In this document: positions 37,868 to 47,359 of the stretch, piece by piece
Layout of the letters: the number at the start of each line of letters is the position of its first letter
Position numbering within the stretch: position 1 is the stretch's first letter
NCBI GenBank assembly: GCA_018062085.1
Contig: JAGOSY010000004.1
Coordinates: 186,001-250,000 of the forward strand
From: a bacterium
GTDB lineage: Bacteria; Cyanobacteriota; Vampirovibrionia; Obscuribacterales; Obscuribacteraceae
Length of the DNA: 64,000 nucleotides
Direction: 5' to 3'
Notes under the pieces: model-generated
Database searches by the model: none
Told to the model about the DNA's origin: nothing
What the model saw: the letters and a program-made list of their open reading frames with translations, nothing else
Translations under genes and position numbers: made by a program

Positions 37868-38467
37868 ATGTTCGACTTCTTAAAATCTGACTGGTTCAAG
37901 CTCCTGCTCGCCCTAAGCATATTGGGTGGCATCGTCGGGCTGCTCTACTATGCTCAGTGGAGCGCCACAATCGAAGAGGCGAAGTTCAAGGCGCAACGAG
38001 ACGCCAACCCAACTGCCAGTAATATAGCCTTTACAAACTACGAACTAAAAGAAGTTGATGACGCCAATAATGTGCGCTGGATTCTCAACGCCAAGACTGG
38101 CACCCTAATAAAAGACTCAAAAGACGTAAACCTAAGCGGCATAAGCATGAAGTTTTTGGACGGTGATGCCGTAAAAATGATGATTTCGGCCCCAGTGGGC
38201 CGCGCCAACACTGAGACGCGCAGAGTTGAACTTTGCTCAGGACCAGGCCAGCGGGTAATAGCCGAGGGTGAGGCAGGGAAGTCAAGAATGGATATGGAAA
38301 AGTTGGAATTAGAGAAAAAAAATCAGTTTAAGGCCACCGGTGGTGTTAACATCGCCATGGGGGTAGCCAAGGTGACTGGCAACTATGCTACTGGCCGCTT
38401 TGGCAAGAAAGATCTTGAAGATCTCAAAATAATCGGAAATACCCACGCCATTATTGCGAGCCAATAG
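37868..38467 (+). CDS. lptC: LptC-like lipopolysaccharide transport protein
   Basis: A single N-terminal membrane helix (WFKLLLALSILGGIVGLLYYA) anchors a ~160-residue periplasmic domain with the beta-jellyroll pattern of LptC (FTNYELKEVDDANNVRWILN, ATGGVNIAMG, VTGNYATG). In the family it links the LptB/F/G transporter to the LptA bridge. It is followed by LptA-, LptB- and LptF/G-like genes in order, which supports the assignment more than sequence alone. Confidence 0.75.
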   Translation: MFDFLKSDWFKLLLALSILGGIVGLLYYAQWSATIEEAKFKAQRDANPTASNIAFTNYELKEVDDANNVRWILNAKTGTLIKDSKDVNLSGISMKFLDGDAVKMMISAPVGRANTETRRVELCSGPGQRVIAEGEAGKSRMDMEKLELEKKNQFKATGGVNIAMGVAKVTGNYATGRFGKKDLEDLKIIGNTHAIIASQ

Positions 38468-38502
38468 ATGATGAAAACAGTTATTAAGGAATCAGCAAAA
38501 CA

Positions 38503-39972
38503 ATGAACGGCCTTAGTATCAAACGCTCATTCTTACCTTTGTTAGCTAGTTTGCTTGCCATGCAAGTGCCACTAGCGGCAATGGCGCAAGCACCAGACAT
38601 GGGTGGCGGCGGCCCTATCGACATCAAAGCTGAAGAACAAGAATTTGCTGGCGACCACATTATCGCTCGTGGCCGCGTGCGCGTTGTATACAAAGATAGT
38701 GTGATTCTCGCTCCTGTAGCTACGCTCTACCGCGATGTTAATACTGGTCAACCCCTACGAGCAATATTCACCGGGCACCCGCACCTAGTGCAGGGCAACA
38801 ACAAAATTGATGCCGATACTTTGACTTTTGAAATGGTTAGTTCAAAAATCATGGCCGACGGCCATGCTCACTCAGAAGTCGTAAACGAAGCACCACCACC
38901 TGCTGCGGAGCAAGTGGCTGGCAAAGGCGATACAAAAAAGCCGACAAAGAAAGTAGCACCAGCATCTAGTGCCGAAGCCGCCCTGGCCCAAGCGGCAGCA
39001 ACTAAGGGTTCACTCAATTCTAGTGATTCCACTGAACCAGAAACCAAAGCCAGCGCTGGTGCTAATGGTGCTGGCGGCACCACGGCCAGTGGCTTAGGTG
39101 GCCCCGCAGAAGGCCCATCGACAATTATTACTGACTCTGATCGCCAAGTTTATGACCGTTCTACTGGTCAGTTTGAAGCCTTTGGACACGTCAAAGTAAA
39201 AGCCGGCGACATCGACGTTGTATCTGATCATTTACGCATGGCCTACGGCGCTGACCAGAAACCAGAAGCTGCAGTCTTTACAGGTAAAGTGTCGGCTACT
39301 CAAGGTCAAAACAATACCCAGTCAGACACAATGACTTACTTCCTCAACACCAAACGCTTGCAGGCCACAGGCCATGTGCGTTCAAAAGTAATTCAAAGCA
39401 ACAATTCAAACAGCACTGCTTCCAAATCAAATACGATTACAGCTCCAGCCAACGAAGGTAAAGTTGAGCCAATCGTCAATGGTGGCATAGCAGCTAATAC
39501 AGCTAGTACAGCTGCTCCAGCAATAACCAATACTGGTGCTCCGGTAATTATTGTTTCAGATACCCAAGACTACAACAAAGAGACTGGTCGCCTTGACGCC
39601 GTCGGCAACTGCAAAATCTTCTACGAAGATACTGTTGGTATCGGCCCCAAAATAGTAATGGTGCGCAATGCCTATGGCCAAGCAGAGAAAGTTGTCTTTA
39701 TTGGCCGCTCACAAATAACCCAACCTGGGAAACGCTGGATTGGCGACCGCATCACTATGATTATCAATGATCGCAGAGTGCTTGCCGAAGGTAACACCAG
39801 AGCCTTTATTCTGCAGAAGAAAATAGAAGCTCCGGTAGCTCCCCCTCAAGCTGTGCCATTTGAATCGGCACCAGAATTCAAACTAGCTGATAAAAATTCT
39901 GCCGATAGAAATTCTATTGACAGTGATTCTAGCGGCAAGCTCAGTACAACCAAGGTGGATAGACCAGAATGA
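38503..39972 (+). CDS. OstA/LptA-like periplasmic protein, expanded
   Basis: A signal peptide ends at AMAQA. Three OstA/LptA-like segments follow: PIDIKAEEQEFAGDHIIARG, VYDRSTGQFEAFGHVKVKAG and DYNKETGRLDAVGNCKIFYE. They are separated by Ala/Thr/Ser-rich linkers. At 489 residues it is more than twice the usual LptA length, so it could span a longer stretch of the periplasmic bridge in one chain. Its stop overlaps the lptB start (ATGA). Confidence 0.8.
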   Translation: MNGLSIKRSFLPLLASLLAMQVPLAAMAQAPDMGGGGPIDIKAEEQEFAGDHIIARGRVRVVYKDSVILAPVATLYRDVNTGQPLRAIFTGHPHLVQGNNKIDADTLTFEMVSSKIMADGHAHSEVVNEAPPPAAEQVAGKGDTKKPTKKVAPASSAEAALAQAAATKGSLNSSDSTEPETKASAGANGAGGTTASGLGGPAEGPSTIITDSDRQVYDRSTGQFEAFGHVKVKAGDIDVVSDHLRMAYGADQKPEAAVFTGKVSATQGQNNTQSDTMTYFLNTKRLQATGHVRSKVIQSNNSNSTASKSNTITAPANEGKVEPIVNGGIAANTASTAAPAITNTGAPVIIVSDTQDYNKETGRLDAVGNCKIFYEDTVGIGPKIVMVRNAYGQAEKVVFIGRSQITQPGKRWIGDRITMIINDRRVLAEGNTRAFILQKKIEAPVAPPQAVPFESAPEFKLADKNSADRNSIDSDSSGKLSTTKVDRPE

Positions 39973-40739
39973 CCTCGGCGGCGCCAATATCAAGCTCAAA
40001 TCAATCAAGCGATACTAGAACACTTAGAATCGAGAGCCTGCAAAAATCATACGGTGGAAGACGAGTCGTAGACGGCGTCAGCTTCTATCTTAATCGCGGC
40101 GAAGTAGTAGGCCTACTAGGCCGAAACGGAGCCGGCAAGACCACCTCATTCGATATGGTGCTTGGTCTGGTTAAGCCGGAAAGGGGTTCGATTACCCTAG
40201 GAAACAAAGACCTTACTAAACTACCTATTCACATTCGCAGCCGTATGGGTCTTGGCTATCTGCCACAAGAAGCTTCAAACTTTCGCAAATTGTCTGTTGG
40301 TGACAATATCAAGCTCATTCTTGAACTACGAAATTTCCCAGCAAGAGAGCATAAGAAGCGCACTTTAGCTTTACTTGAGCAGTTTGGTCTCGCCCACTTA
40401 GTAGATGTCATTTCAGTTCAGCTCTCAGGTGGTGAAAGACGACGCCTTGAGCTAGCCCGCTGTCTGGCCTCAGAGCCAGAGTTCATTTTGCTTGACGAAC
40501 CTTTTACTGGGGTTGACCCGATTTCGATTTCAGATATTCAGGGTCTGATTCGCAGACTACGAGATGAGTGGAATTTAGGGGTTCTAATTACCGACCACAA
40601 CCCTCGGGCCACACTTAAAATTACAGATCGTGCCTACTTAATTGACTACGGCAAGATTCTCGTAGCCGGTACTTCTAGAGAAGTAGCTGAAAGTCCGATA
40701 GCGCGCAAACAATATTTGGGAGAGGACTTCACTCTGTGA
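39969..40739 (+). CDS. lptB: LPS export ABC transporter ATPase
   Basis: Cytoplasmic ATPase that powers extraction of lipopolysaccharide from the inner membrane. Walker A GRNGAGKTTSFDMVLGL, the Q-loop YLPQEAS, signature LSGGERRRLELARCLA, Walker B FILLDEPFTGVDPIS and switch His in ITDHNPRATL are all intact. The YLPQEASNFRKLSV stretch is specific to LptB. It overlaps both neighbours by 4 bases, giving a coupled operon. Confidence 0.95.
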   Translation: MTSAAPISSSNQSSDTRTLRIESLQKSYGGRRVVDGVSFYLNRGEVVGLLGRNGAGKTTSFDMVLGLVKPERGSITLGNKDLTKLPIHIRSRMGLGYLPQEASNFRKLSVGDNIKLILELRNFPAREHKKRTLALLEQFGLAHLVDVISVQLSGGERRRLELARCLASEPEFILLDEPFTGVDPISISDIQGLIRRLRDEWNLGVLITDHNPRATLKITDRAYLIDYGKILVAGTSREVAESPIARKQYLGEDFTL

Positions 40740-41836
40740 GCATTGGTATTAAGCTTCTTGACCGATATATCGCTAATGAATTCTGGCAACCGTTGTTGTT
40801 TGGTATTGGTATCGTCACTGGTGTCTGGTTTGGTGCCGAGCAACTAAAGACAATTTTCAACCTAGTGATGAAGTCAGGCGTGCCTATTCACATGGCCCTT
40901 ACTATTCTTGGCCTGCACTTGCCAGAAGTTATCGTTATGACGATTCCTATTGGTGTTCTACTAGCCACACTTTTGGTTTTCAACCGCCTCTCTGGTGATT
41001 CTGAAATTATTGCCTTGCGTACGAGCGGTGTTAGCTTCTACCGCATCATGGTCGCCCCTTTGATGTTTGGCTTATTTACCTCGCTTGTTAGCTTTGGCCT
41101 TAACGAAGCAGTTGTACCGGCAGCCAACCGAACCTCTAAACGACTTGAATTTCTGGCCCTCTACAAAGCCGAATTGCCAGCCGGTCAAGCCAACTTCACC
41201 TATATGGAGCGGGGCAAAGATCTCAACATCGACCGCATTTTCTTCATTGGCTACTATGAGGGTAAAAACCTCAGTAATGTCATCATTCTCGACTTTACTA
41301 GAGCGAAGTTAACGCAAATCATAAGTGCTGCCAGTGGCCTATGGGACAACGGCCACTGGACACTAAACTCTGGCCGCACCTACGTACTATCAGGCGACTC
41401 AGACATAACCAGAATAAGCCGATTTGACAAGATGGTTATTCCCGGCTTGGGTCAAGTGCAAAAGGCACTGACCACGGGCAAGGTCTCGCCCAAAGAAATG
41501 AACTTGATCGAGCTCAATAACTATCTAGATATTCTTAGAAGCTCTAATTCGCTGAGCAATGACCTTTTGGTGCGCTACTATCAAAAAATTTCTCAGCCAT
41601 TAGCCTGCTTGATTGTTTCCCTGGCTGGTGCCCCCCTCGGCCTCTTAGCCCGAAGGTCGCGCAGTAACCTCGGTCTTATTTATAGTGCTGTGGTCGTCTT
41701 CCTTTATTACGCACTACAATCGTCTTCAGGCGCCCTTGGGGATGCTGGTCGCATTACGCCGCTGTTGGCGGCCTGGTTGCCCAATATAGTTATAGGCACC
41801 CTCGGCGGCATAATTCTGTATGTCAGAGCTAAGTAG
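40736..41836 (+). CDS. LptF/LptG-family permease (YjgP/YjgQ)
   Basis: A membrane protein with about six helices and a periplasmic beta-jellyroll domain between the third and fourth. Family blocks include LDRYIANEFWQPLLFG, the coupling-helix region RLSGDSEIIALRTSGVSFYRIM and the late LPNIVIGTLGGIILYV. GTG start overlapping lptB. Proteobacteria use two different permeases; only one is present here, so a homodimer is likely, or a second gene lies elsewhere. Confidence 0.9.
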   Translation: MSIGIKLLDRYIANEFWQPLLFGIGIVTGVWFGAEQLKTIFNLVMKSGVPIHMALTILGLHLPEVIVMTIPIGVLLATLLVFNRLSGDSEIIALRTSGVSFYRIMVAPLMFGLFTSLVSFGLNEAVVPAANRTSKRLEFLALYKAELPAGQANFTYMERGKDLNIDRIFFIGYYEGKNLSNVIILDFTRAKLTQIISAASGLWDNGHWTLNSGRTYVLSGDSDITRISRFDKMVIPGLGQVQKALTTGKVSPKEMNLIELNNYLDILRSSNSLSNDLLVRYYQKISQPLACLIVSLAGAPLGLLARRSRSNLGLIYSAVVVFLYYALQSSSGALGDAGRITPLLAAWLPNIVIGTLGGIILYVRAK

Positions 41837-42050
41837 CAATTATCTAGCCAAATAAATTGGTTATCGGCATGCCACTGGGCTTAGCTTAGGGTACAAATGA
41901 GACTGCATTAATCTGGATTACTGGATTACGGCCCCTCACATGCGTAAAACCCGTATTGACTCCCCCCTTAGGCGCGCTTAATCTTGACATACGCCTAGAA
42001 ATCAACCAATCGAAGCACCCAGTAATTCCCGGAATCACCAGAGATAAGCC

Positions 42051-43832
42051 TTGGCTAGCACTAGTCAAATTTCTAACTCAATGCACTCCAATCGGCGCCG
42101 TAACTCGGTTCTATTGATGGGATTTGTGCTGGGCGGTGTCAGCCTCGTCGTCGTACCGGGTGTCTATTTTGTCTGCCAGAACAGCGCCCAGCGCTCAGAG
42201 CTTTGTGGCAACTTGGGCGAAGGGCTAGCCAGCCTGAGCCACCAGACAAGCAATATTTCCACTTCAGCCATCGGCAATCTATTTAAAATGACGGCGACGT
42301 CAAAATCGTCAACGAACCCCGAAAAGTCGGGGGCAAGCAATATCACGCAGAACACTGCCCCTAGCTCTACAGTGGCCAAAGGGGAAATGGTCAGACATGG
42401 GGTAACAGCAAGTAATGTCAAACTCGTGGACGAAGCAGTAAAGCTTCTTCTCGGCCAAATTGAGGCAAATCCAAAAGATCCTTCCTTACATAATAGACTC
42501 GGTCTTATTTATGCCGAATTAGGTGAATTAAGCCAAGCCGAGAATCAGTTTAAACAAGCAATCGCAATCGCCCGTGCGGGTGTAAGCGAATCAAAGCAAG
42601 CCGTAGTAGCTAACCAGGCCATTGGTCAATTAACGCTAGCAAGTGAATCGATGCTCAAAGGTTCGCAGGCCGAACTCGAACTGTCTACGGCTCACAGCAA
42701 CCTAGCTCGCGTGTATGAAAAGCTTGGCCAACAGTCTAAAGTGGTCGCTCAACTAGAGCAACTGAATCAAGATGTTCGCATCAACGGTAACTTGGCTCAA
42801 TCGCTTGGCCTCAGTGCGGGCAAGGCAGCGACTTCAAGAAATACAGTTAAATCTTCAGCAGAAATAGTTGATGGCATGGCCAAGGCAGAAGCCTTGATGC
42901 AAGCCCACATGCTACCGCAAGCGATGGCGCAGTGGAAGCAAGTTCTCGCTATTGACCCGAGCATAGCTGAAGCCCACGAGAAATTGGGCAAAGCGGCCCT
43001 CTCCAGTGGCAACATTTTCTTAGCCACCCAAGAGTTGAAACAAGCCGCCCAACTCGAACCAGACAAAGCCACAGTTCATGCTAGCCTAGGCATTTGCTAT
43101 CAATGTCGCAACAAAAATCAAGAAGCAATCGAAGAGTTCAATAAGGCTTTGGCCATTGATCCATCAGATGCCCTGACAGCATTCAATTTGGGTAATGCCT
43201 TTGCTGCCCAAGGAAACAACACCGATGCTCGTCGCCTCTTCCAGCAAGCGATTAAACTTAAGCCAGAAATGGCTGTAGCTCATAACAATTTAGCCACAGT
43301 CTTGTCATTCGAAGGACAGTACGATCAAGCGATTGAACAATTCGAACACACTCTATCACTCGCACCAAATATGGCATCGGCCCACTATGGTCTTGGTCTG
43401 GCTCGTTTCAACAAACACGATTACACCAATGCAGCCCACGAATTCAGAATTGCCTTGCAAATTAATCCAAATTTGATTGATGCCCACTCAAAAATTGAAC
43501 TGTGTCAGCGTCTAAACGGTAAACAATTTGGCCAGCAAAACTCTGACAGCAACCTAGCCGCTGGCAACAGCAACCCTGGTCTCAGCAACCCGAGCGCCAG
43601 ACCAAGATCAGCCGCAAGCGCTGCATATAACCCCGATTCTGGTTCAAATTACACTTCTGGCTCAAGAGCAAGTTCCACCTCCGGGTCTGGAGTTAATATT
43701 GAGAACGGTAGGCGCTTGAGCATGATTGGTGTTTCAGGAGACCAAGTGCCAAGACCGCGGCAGAGAAAAGTAACTATGAGCTCTTCAATCGATGAAGCCG
43801 GCAATAGAAATTTGGCGCAGAGACTTAATTAA
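42051..43832 (+). CDS. Membrane-anchored TPR protein
   Basis: A TTG start (ATG at 42081 is the alternative) leads to one membrane helix (SVLLMGFVLGGVSLVVVPGVYF). The body has about eight TPRs of good consensus (for example AEAHEKLGKAALSSGNIFLA and AVAHNNLATVLSFEGQYDQA), and a Ser/Gly/Asn-rich tail of ~100 residues. It is likely anchored in the inner membrane with the repeats outside. The 214 bases upstream hold no gene. The shikimate kinase gene follows by 5 bases. Confidence 0.8.
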   Translation: MASTSQISNSMHSNRRRNSVLLMGFVLGGVSLVVVPGVYFVCQNSAQRSELCGNLGEGLASLSHQTSNISTSAIGNLFKMTATSKSSTNPEKSGASNITQNTAPSSTVAKGEMVRHGVTASNVKLVDEAVKLLLGQIEANPKDPSLHNRLGLIYAELGELSQAENQFKQAIAIARAGVSESKQAVVANQAIGQLTLASESMLKGSQAELELSTAHSNLARVYEKLGQQSKVVAQLEQLNQDVRINGNLAQSLGLSAGKAATSRNTVKSSAEIVDGMAKAEALMQAHMLPQAMAQWKQVLAIDPSIAEAHEKLGKAALSSGNIFLATQELKQAAQLEPDKATVHASLGICYQCRNKNQEAIEEFNKALAIDPSDALTAFNLGNAFAAQGNNTDARRLFQQAIKLKPEMAVAHNNLATVLSFEGQYDQAIEQFEHTLSLAPNMASAHYGLGLARFNKHDYTNAAHEFRIALQINPNLIDAHSKIELCQRLNGKQFGQQNSDSNLAAGNSNPGLSNPSARPRSAASAAYNPDSGSNYTSGSRASSTSGSGVNIENGRRLSMIGVSGDQVPRPRQRKVTMSSSIDEAGNRNLAQRLN

Positions 43833-43837
43833 CAGCC

Positions 43838-44368
43838 TTGTTTAGAAACATCATTTTATTGGGACCATCGGGTGCGGGAAAATCTAGCACCGCTAAGTTG
43901 CTCAGTGAAAAACTTTCACGCCCATGCCTTGATTGCGACACAACAATTGAAGAAAGAGCGGGGCAGTCTATTGCTACATTGTTCAAGGAGCAAGGAGAGC
44001 CAGCTTTCCGGGCCATGGAAAATCAGCTCTTAGATGAGCTATTGGCACAAGAGAATAGCAACCAAGTGATCGCTTGCGGCGGCGGCCTGCCAATGGGTGA
44101 TGGCAATATGGATAAGCTTAAAATTTTGGGCCAAACAATTTACCTCACCGCCCAAGTTGAGACCCTTGCAAAGCGCATCGGCAGTCAAGGAAGTCGTCCG
44201 CTTTTGGCAGGAAATCAAGCAGAGCAGCTAACTGATAAGATCCGGAAACTCCTGACAAGGCGAAAAAAAATCTATGAGCAAGCGCACCTGACAATCGACA
44301 CCGAAGCCAAAACAGTGGCTGAAGTGGTCGCCGAGATTCAAAGAATCCTCACAAATACAACACTTTAG
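43838..44368 (+). CDS. aroK: Shikimate kinase
   Basis: It phosphorylates shikimate in aromatic amino-acid synthesis. Walker A is LLGPSGAGKSS, the substrate-binding Asp lies in CLDCDTTIEE, the glycine triplet in ACGGGLP, and the lid Arg in SQGSRPLLAG. 176 residues is typical. TTG start with weak ribosome signal, 5 bases after the TPR gene. A second shikimate-pathway gene, aroQ, follows after one intervening gene. Confidence 0.93.
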   Translation: MFRNIILLGPSGAGKSSTAKLLSEKLSRPCLDCDTTIEERAGQSIATLFKEQGEPAFRAMENQLLDELLAQENSNQVIACGGGLPMGDGNMDKLKILGQTIYLTAQVETLAKRIGSQGSRPLLAGNQAEQLTDKIRKLLTRRKKIYEQAHLTIDTEAKTVAEVVAEIQRILTNTTL

Positions 44369-44420
44369 TACGGGCGCGCTATAGTATCTGATTGGTACCT
44401 GAATTTTGGAGGAGTGGATC

Positions 44421-45080
44421 TTGTCAGCAGTGACGCAAGATGAACTAATGTACTTGCAGTCCCAACTAGAGGGGCTCGAGTCTATTTTTATGGAGCTCAT
44501 GCCTTTTGGCATCGAACTCAAGCGCCAACACGTGCAAGATTACTATGACAAACGCTTTGACGCTGCCACAAAACCAGTTTCATCGGTGGCTGAAACCGAA
44601 TTGCGCAGACAGTTCAATACTAAAGCCAACCAAGTAAGAAACTTGGTTGATAGTGCTGAATCGCTTGGCGATGCTGGCAACAAGCTCAATTTAATCAGAG
44701 CAGCCGCGTCACTACCTGAAGAACGCAGTAAAGGCCTCCTCAACTCTGTTTTACAACTATGCAAAGGCCTAGTTACCGAGACTAAGGCTGACCCAGTGCT
44801 CTTCAAAGAAATTATTTCATCAAAAGAACTTAGAGCAGTAGAAGCTAGAGTGCTTCTGGGTTCTACCATGTTTATTATTGCCGACCAAGTTATGTACGGC
44901 GAACAGCCCCTGCCTTTGCGCGATTTGCTCGGTCAATTCTTGCAAATGGTCAGACAAGAAGGCCTACTAACGCGTAACGATCCCTTCTTGATTGAAGCAC
45001 AATGCGCCATGGAAGCATTAGAGCTAGACGCAGAAGAAGCAGAAGAGGCCGCACAGGCTGCAGCAGAAGCTTCAAACTAG
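44421..45080 (+). CDS. Hypothetical helical protein between aroK and aroQ
   Basis: A TTG start at 44421 is chosen because GGAGGAG lies 6 bases before it; the frame also opens at 44406, inside which that site would fall. The ~219 residues are almost all helical, with an acidic Ala/Glu tail (EAEEAAQAAAEA). No signal peptide or membrane helix. I do not recognise the family. Conserved spacing with aro genes suggests an operon, not a role in the pathway. Confidence 0.7.
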   Translation: MSAVTQDELMYLQSQLEGLESIFMELMPFGIELKRQHVQDYYDKRFDAATKPVSSVAETELRRQFNTKANQVRNLVDSAESLGDAGNKLNLIRAAASLPEERSKGLLNSVLQLCKGLVTETKADPVLFKEIISSKELRAVEARVLLGSTMFIIADQVMYGEQPLPLRDLLGQFLQMVRQEGLLTRNDPFLIEAQCAMEALELDAEEAEEAAQAAAEASN

Positions 45081-45102
45081 ACTGTTAGGCAGGTCGCAGC
45101 AT

Positions 45103-45609
45103 TTGAAAATACTCGTTCTCAATGGTCCGAATCTTAATCTCCTAGGCGCTCGCGAAACTTCCACCTATGGCCAAACTAGCCTAGCCGAAATTGAAAGCAG
45201 GCTTGTAAAGTTAGCCAAAGAAATTTCATCAGACTCGACTGGCAAAGGCGAGTGGGCCAATCTAGAACTAGAATTCAAACAGTCAAACGTTGAAGGTGAA
45301 CTAGTCAATATCATTCAGTCTTGTATGCGTTCGCGTTCAGTTGTGGATACAGATGCTGAAATGAGCGGCGTGCTGATCAATCCTGGAGCCTACGGTCACA
45401 CTTCCATAGCCATCAGAGATGCCTTTCTCGCGGTTGCTTTACCATTTGTCGAAGTTCATGTTTCTAATGTCTATGCCCGCGAGCCCTTCAGGCACAAAAG
45501 CTATCTCAGCGACGTCGCTGTAGGTGTAATAGCCGGATTCGGTGCCAATAGCTACGAATTGGGATTGCGAGCCCTTTACGACCACTTAATTGTAAATGCC
45601 GTTAAATAG
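45103..45609 (+). CDS. aroQ: Type II 3-dehydroquinate dehydratase
   Basis: It converts 3-dehydroquinate to 3-dehydroshikimate. Typical blocks are ILVLNGPNLNLLGARETSTYG (catalytic Tyr), FKQSNVEGELVNIIQ, INPGAYGHTSIAIRDA (with the catalytic His region) and FVEVHVSNVYAREPFRHKS. At 168 residues it is slightly longer than usual because of a short insert near SSDSTGKGEW and another at RSRSVVDTDAEM. TTG start with AGGCAGG upstream. Confidence 0.95.
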   Translation: MKILVLNGPNLNLLGARETSTYGQTSLAEIESRLVKLAKEISSDSTGKGEWANLELEFKQSNVEGELVNIIQSCMRSRSVVDTDAEMSGVLINPGAYGHTSIAIRDAFLAVALPFVEVHVSNVYAREPFRHKSYLSDVAVGVIAGFGANSYELGLRALYDHLIVNAVK

Positions 45610-45668
45610 TGAACATCTAGGTGCACTCGCATAAGGCTATAATGGCCCTCGGAGTACAATAAGTTCTT

Positions 45669-46754
45669 ATGGAAAACCGCACAGACACCGTCATTAGCAG
45701 CCTAAAGAGAGATAGCAGAATATCTCCAAGACATGCTTTGCCCAGCAGGCTCAATATACTTCCGGCCTTGCTGGTTCTCTTTTTAGCCGGCTCGTTTAGC
45801 TGGCTGCCAGCCCCTTGCCAAGAGCCGAGCGGCGCGCCGGCTGCAGAAGCAAAACCTCGCGCCTATTCAGCCGAAGCCATCAAGCATTACAACAAAGGCC
45901 TAGAGTTTCATCAATCTGGATTCTTTGAAAAAGCTGTAGCGGAGTACAAACTAGCCATAGCCTCTGATGATAGGCTTGAACAGGCCTATAGCAATTTGGG
46001 CTTGATTTATATTTCACAAAAGAGCTTTGCCTTAGCCCAAGATGCTTTCGACAAAGCCCTGTTTCTAAAACCAAATCGACCAACTTCACTGAACGGCCTA
46101 GCCTCAGTGCTATTTGCTCGCGGCCAGGTAGAGCCAGCCATTGAAAAATGGCAAAAAGCAGTCTCAGTTGACCCTAAATTTGCTAGTGCTTACTTCAATA
46201 TGGGCACCGCTTTCGAGTCACAAAAGAAATTCGATGAAGCACTTGCTGTATACGTTAAGGCAGTGACAATTGCACCAGATATGGCAGATGCTTTCTATCA
46301 CATGGGAAGCTTATTAAACAAACAAAAACACCCGGCCCAAGCCCTGGTGCTCTTGAGAAAAGCCGTGGACCTGGCAGCCGAATCAGAATTTGCTAGAGAT
46401 GCCCGCAAACAGATTCTCTCTATTGAAAATCAATTTGCAAAAGATGCCGCTAAAGATTCAGGTAAAGACTCAGGTAAAGATAACAAGAACAAAGTCGTCA
46501 GCGACCTGCCACCAACCAGAAGTCAGTCACCATCAGTTGGTGCCTCAAGACAAGAAATCATTGATTCAGCTGCTCGTTCCGTTGAAAAGAAAAAGCTAGA
46601 GAAAGAAAAGAAAGCTGCTGAAGCACTAAAAGCCAAAGAGAATCCGTCAGAGCGCCAGGGGGGTCTCCTCGGATTAGTCAAACGCAAACCAAAAAGCGAA
46701 CTGAAAATGTTCGTCCATCCACCTCAAGCTAGCAGCGAACAAAAGCCAGAATAG
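45669..46754 (+). CDS. Exported TPR protein with Lys-rich tail
   Basis: A long basic leader and hydrophobic core (LNILPALLVLFLAGSFSW) form a signal peptide or anchor. Five or so TPRs follow (YNKGLEFHQSGFFEKAVAEY, AYSNLGLIYISQKSFALAQD and onward). After residue ~250 there is a Lys/Asp/Ser repeat (KDSGKDSGKD) and a charged helix with KKKLEKEKKAAEALKAK. It is likely a scaffold in the periplasm. It opens with a promoter-like gap of 59 bases after aroQ. Confidence 0.75.
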   Translation: MENRTDTVISSLKRDSRISPRHALPSRLNILPALLVLFLAGSFSWLPAPCQEPSGAPAAEAKPRAYSAEAIKHYNKGLEFHQSGFFEKAVAEYKLAIASDDRLEQAYSNLGLIYISQKSFALAQDAFDKALFLKPNRPTSLNGLASVLFARGQVEPAIEKWQKAVSVDPKFASAYFNMGTAFESQKKFDEALAVYVKAVTIAPDMADAFYHMGSLLNKQKHPAQALVLLRKAVDLAAESEFARDARKQILSIENQFAKDAAKDSGKDSGKDNKNKVVSDLPPTRSQSPSVGASRQEIIDSAARSVEKKKLEKEKKAAEALKAKENPSERQGGLLGLVKRKPKSELKMFVHPPQASSEQKPE

Positions 46755-46788
46755 CACCGAGCAAATAGTACAGAACTGAGTAATTACC

Positions 46789-47355
46789 ATGTTTGACAAA
46801 GACGCGAAGCTGCAGGCCTTAGCAGAGCTAATCGAAGGCAAGATAGTGGATGATACCACTCGCGTAGAAGCCTGCATAAAAGGCACTGTTATCGGCTTTC
46901 CAGCTACCATTGAAGCCTTAAAAGTGAAGTTTCCTTTTGGTTGTTCTTTCTTTCTAGAAACTGATGTTCTAAACGAGAATAAGAAACATAAAAGCAACGG
47001 AGAATTCACCCTTACGATTAGCCACCGCATAGTCACAGGCTTCTGGGCTAAATTCAGCCGCATCCTTCTAGTCGATCATAGCGACAAGCCATTGGGCCTG
47101 AAAAGATTTGATAGTGAATATATAGCCCAAACAAACAATGATGAGGAGGCCTTGCGCTTCGTCCAATATCCATCAATGATTGATAAGTTGCTGCTGCTTA
47201 GTCAATACACTAATTTCACAGAACTGCATATCAGATCAGGATATGGAGTGGTTCTTGTTCAACCAACCTCAATAGAAAAGCTAGATATAGATACCGCACG
47301 GGAAACTTTCCGGGTATTCGGCGAGGTTGCTCAAGTAGTTTTCGAGGCCTTTTAA
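46789..47355 (+). CDS. Conserved-looking hypothetical protein
   Basis: A 188-residue soluble alpha/beta protein with no signal peptide. It contains two strand-rich sections (CIKGTVIGFPATIEALKVKF and ELHIRSGYGVVLVQPTSIEK) and ends in a helix. I recognise no domain. It lies 34 bases after the TPR gene and 4 bases before a Nudix gene, so it is clearly part of this operon. Confidence 0.7.
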   Translation: MFDKDAKLQALAELIEGKIVDDTTRVEACIKGTVIGFPATIEALKVKFPFGCSFFLETDVLNENKKHKSNGEFTLTISHRIVTGFWAKFSRILLVDHSDKPLGLKRFDSEYIAQTNNDEEALRFVQYPSMIDKLLLLSQYTNFTELHIRSGYGVVLVQPTSIEKLDIDTARETFRVFGEVAQVVFEAF

Positions 47356-47359
47356 TTCA

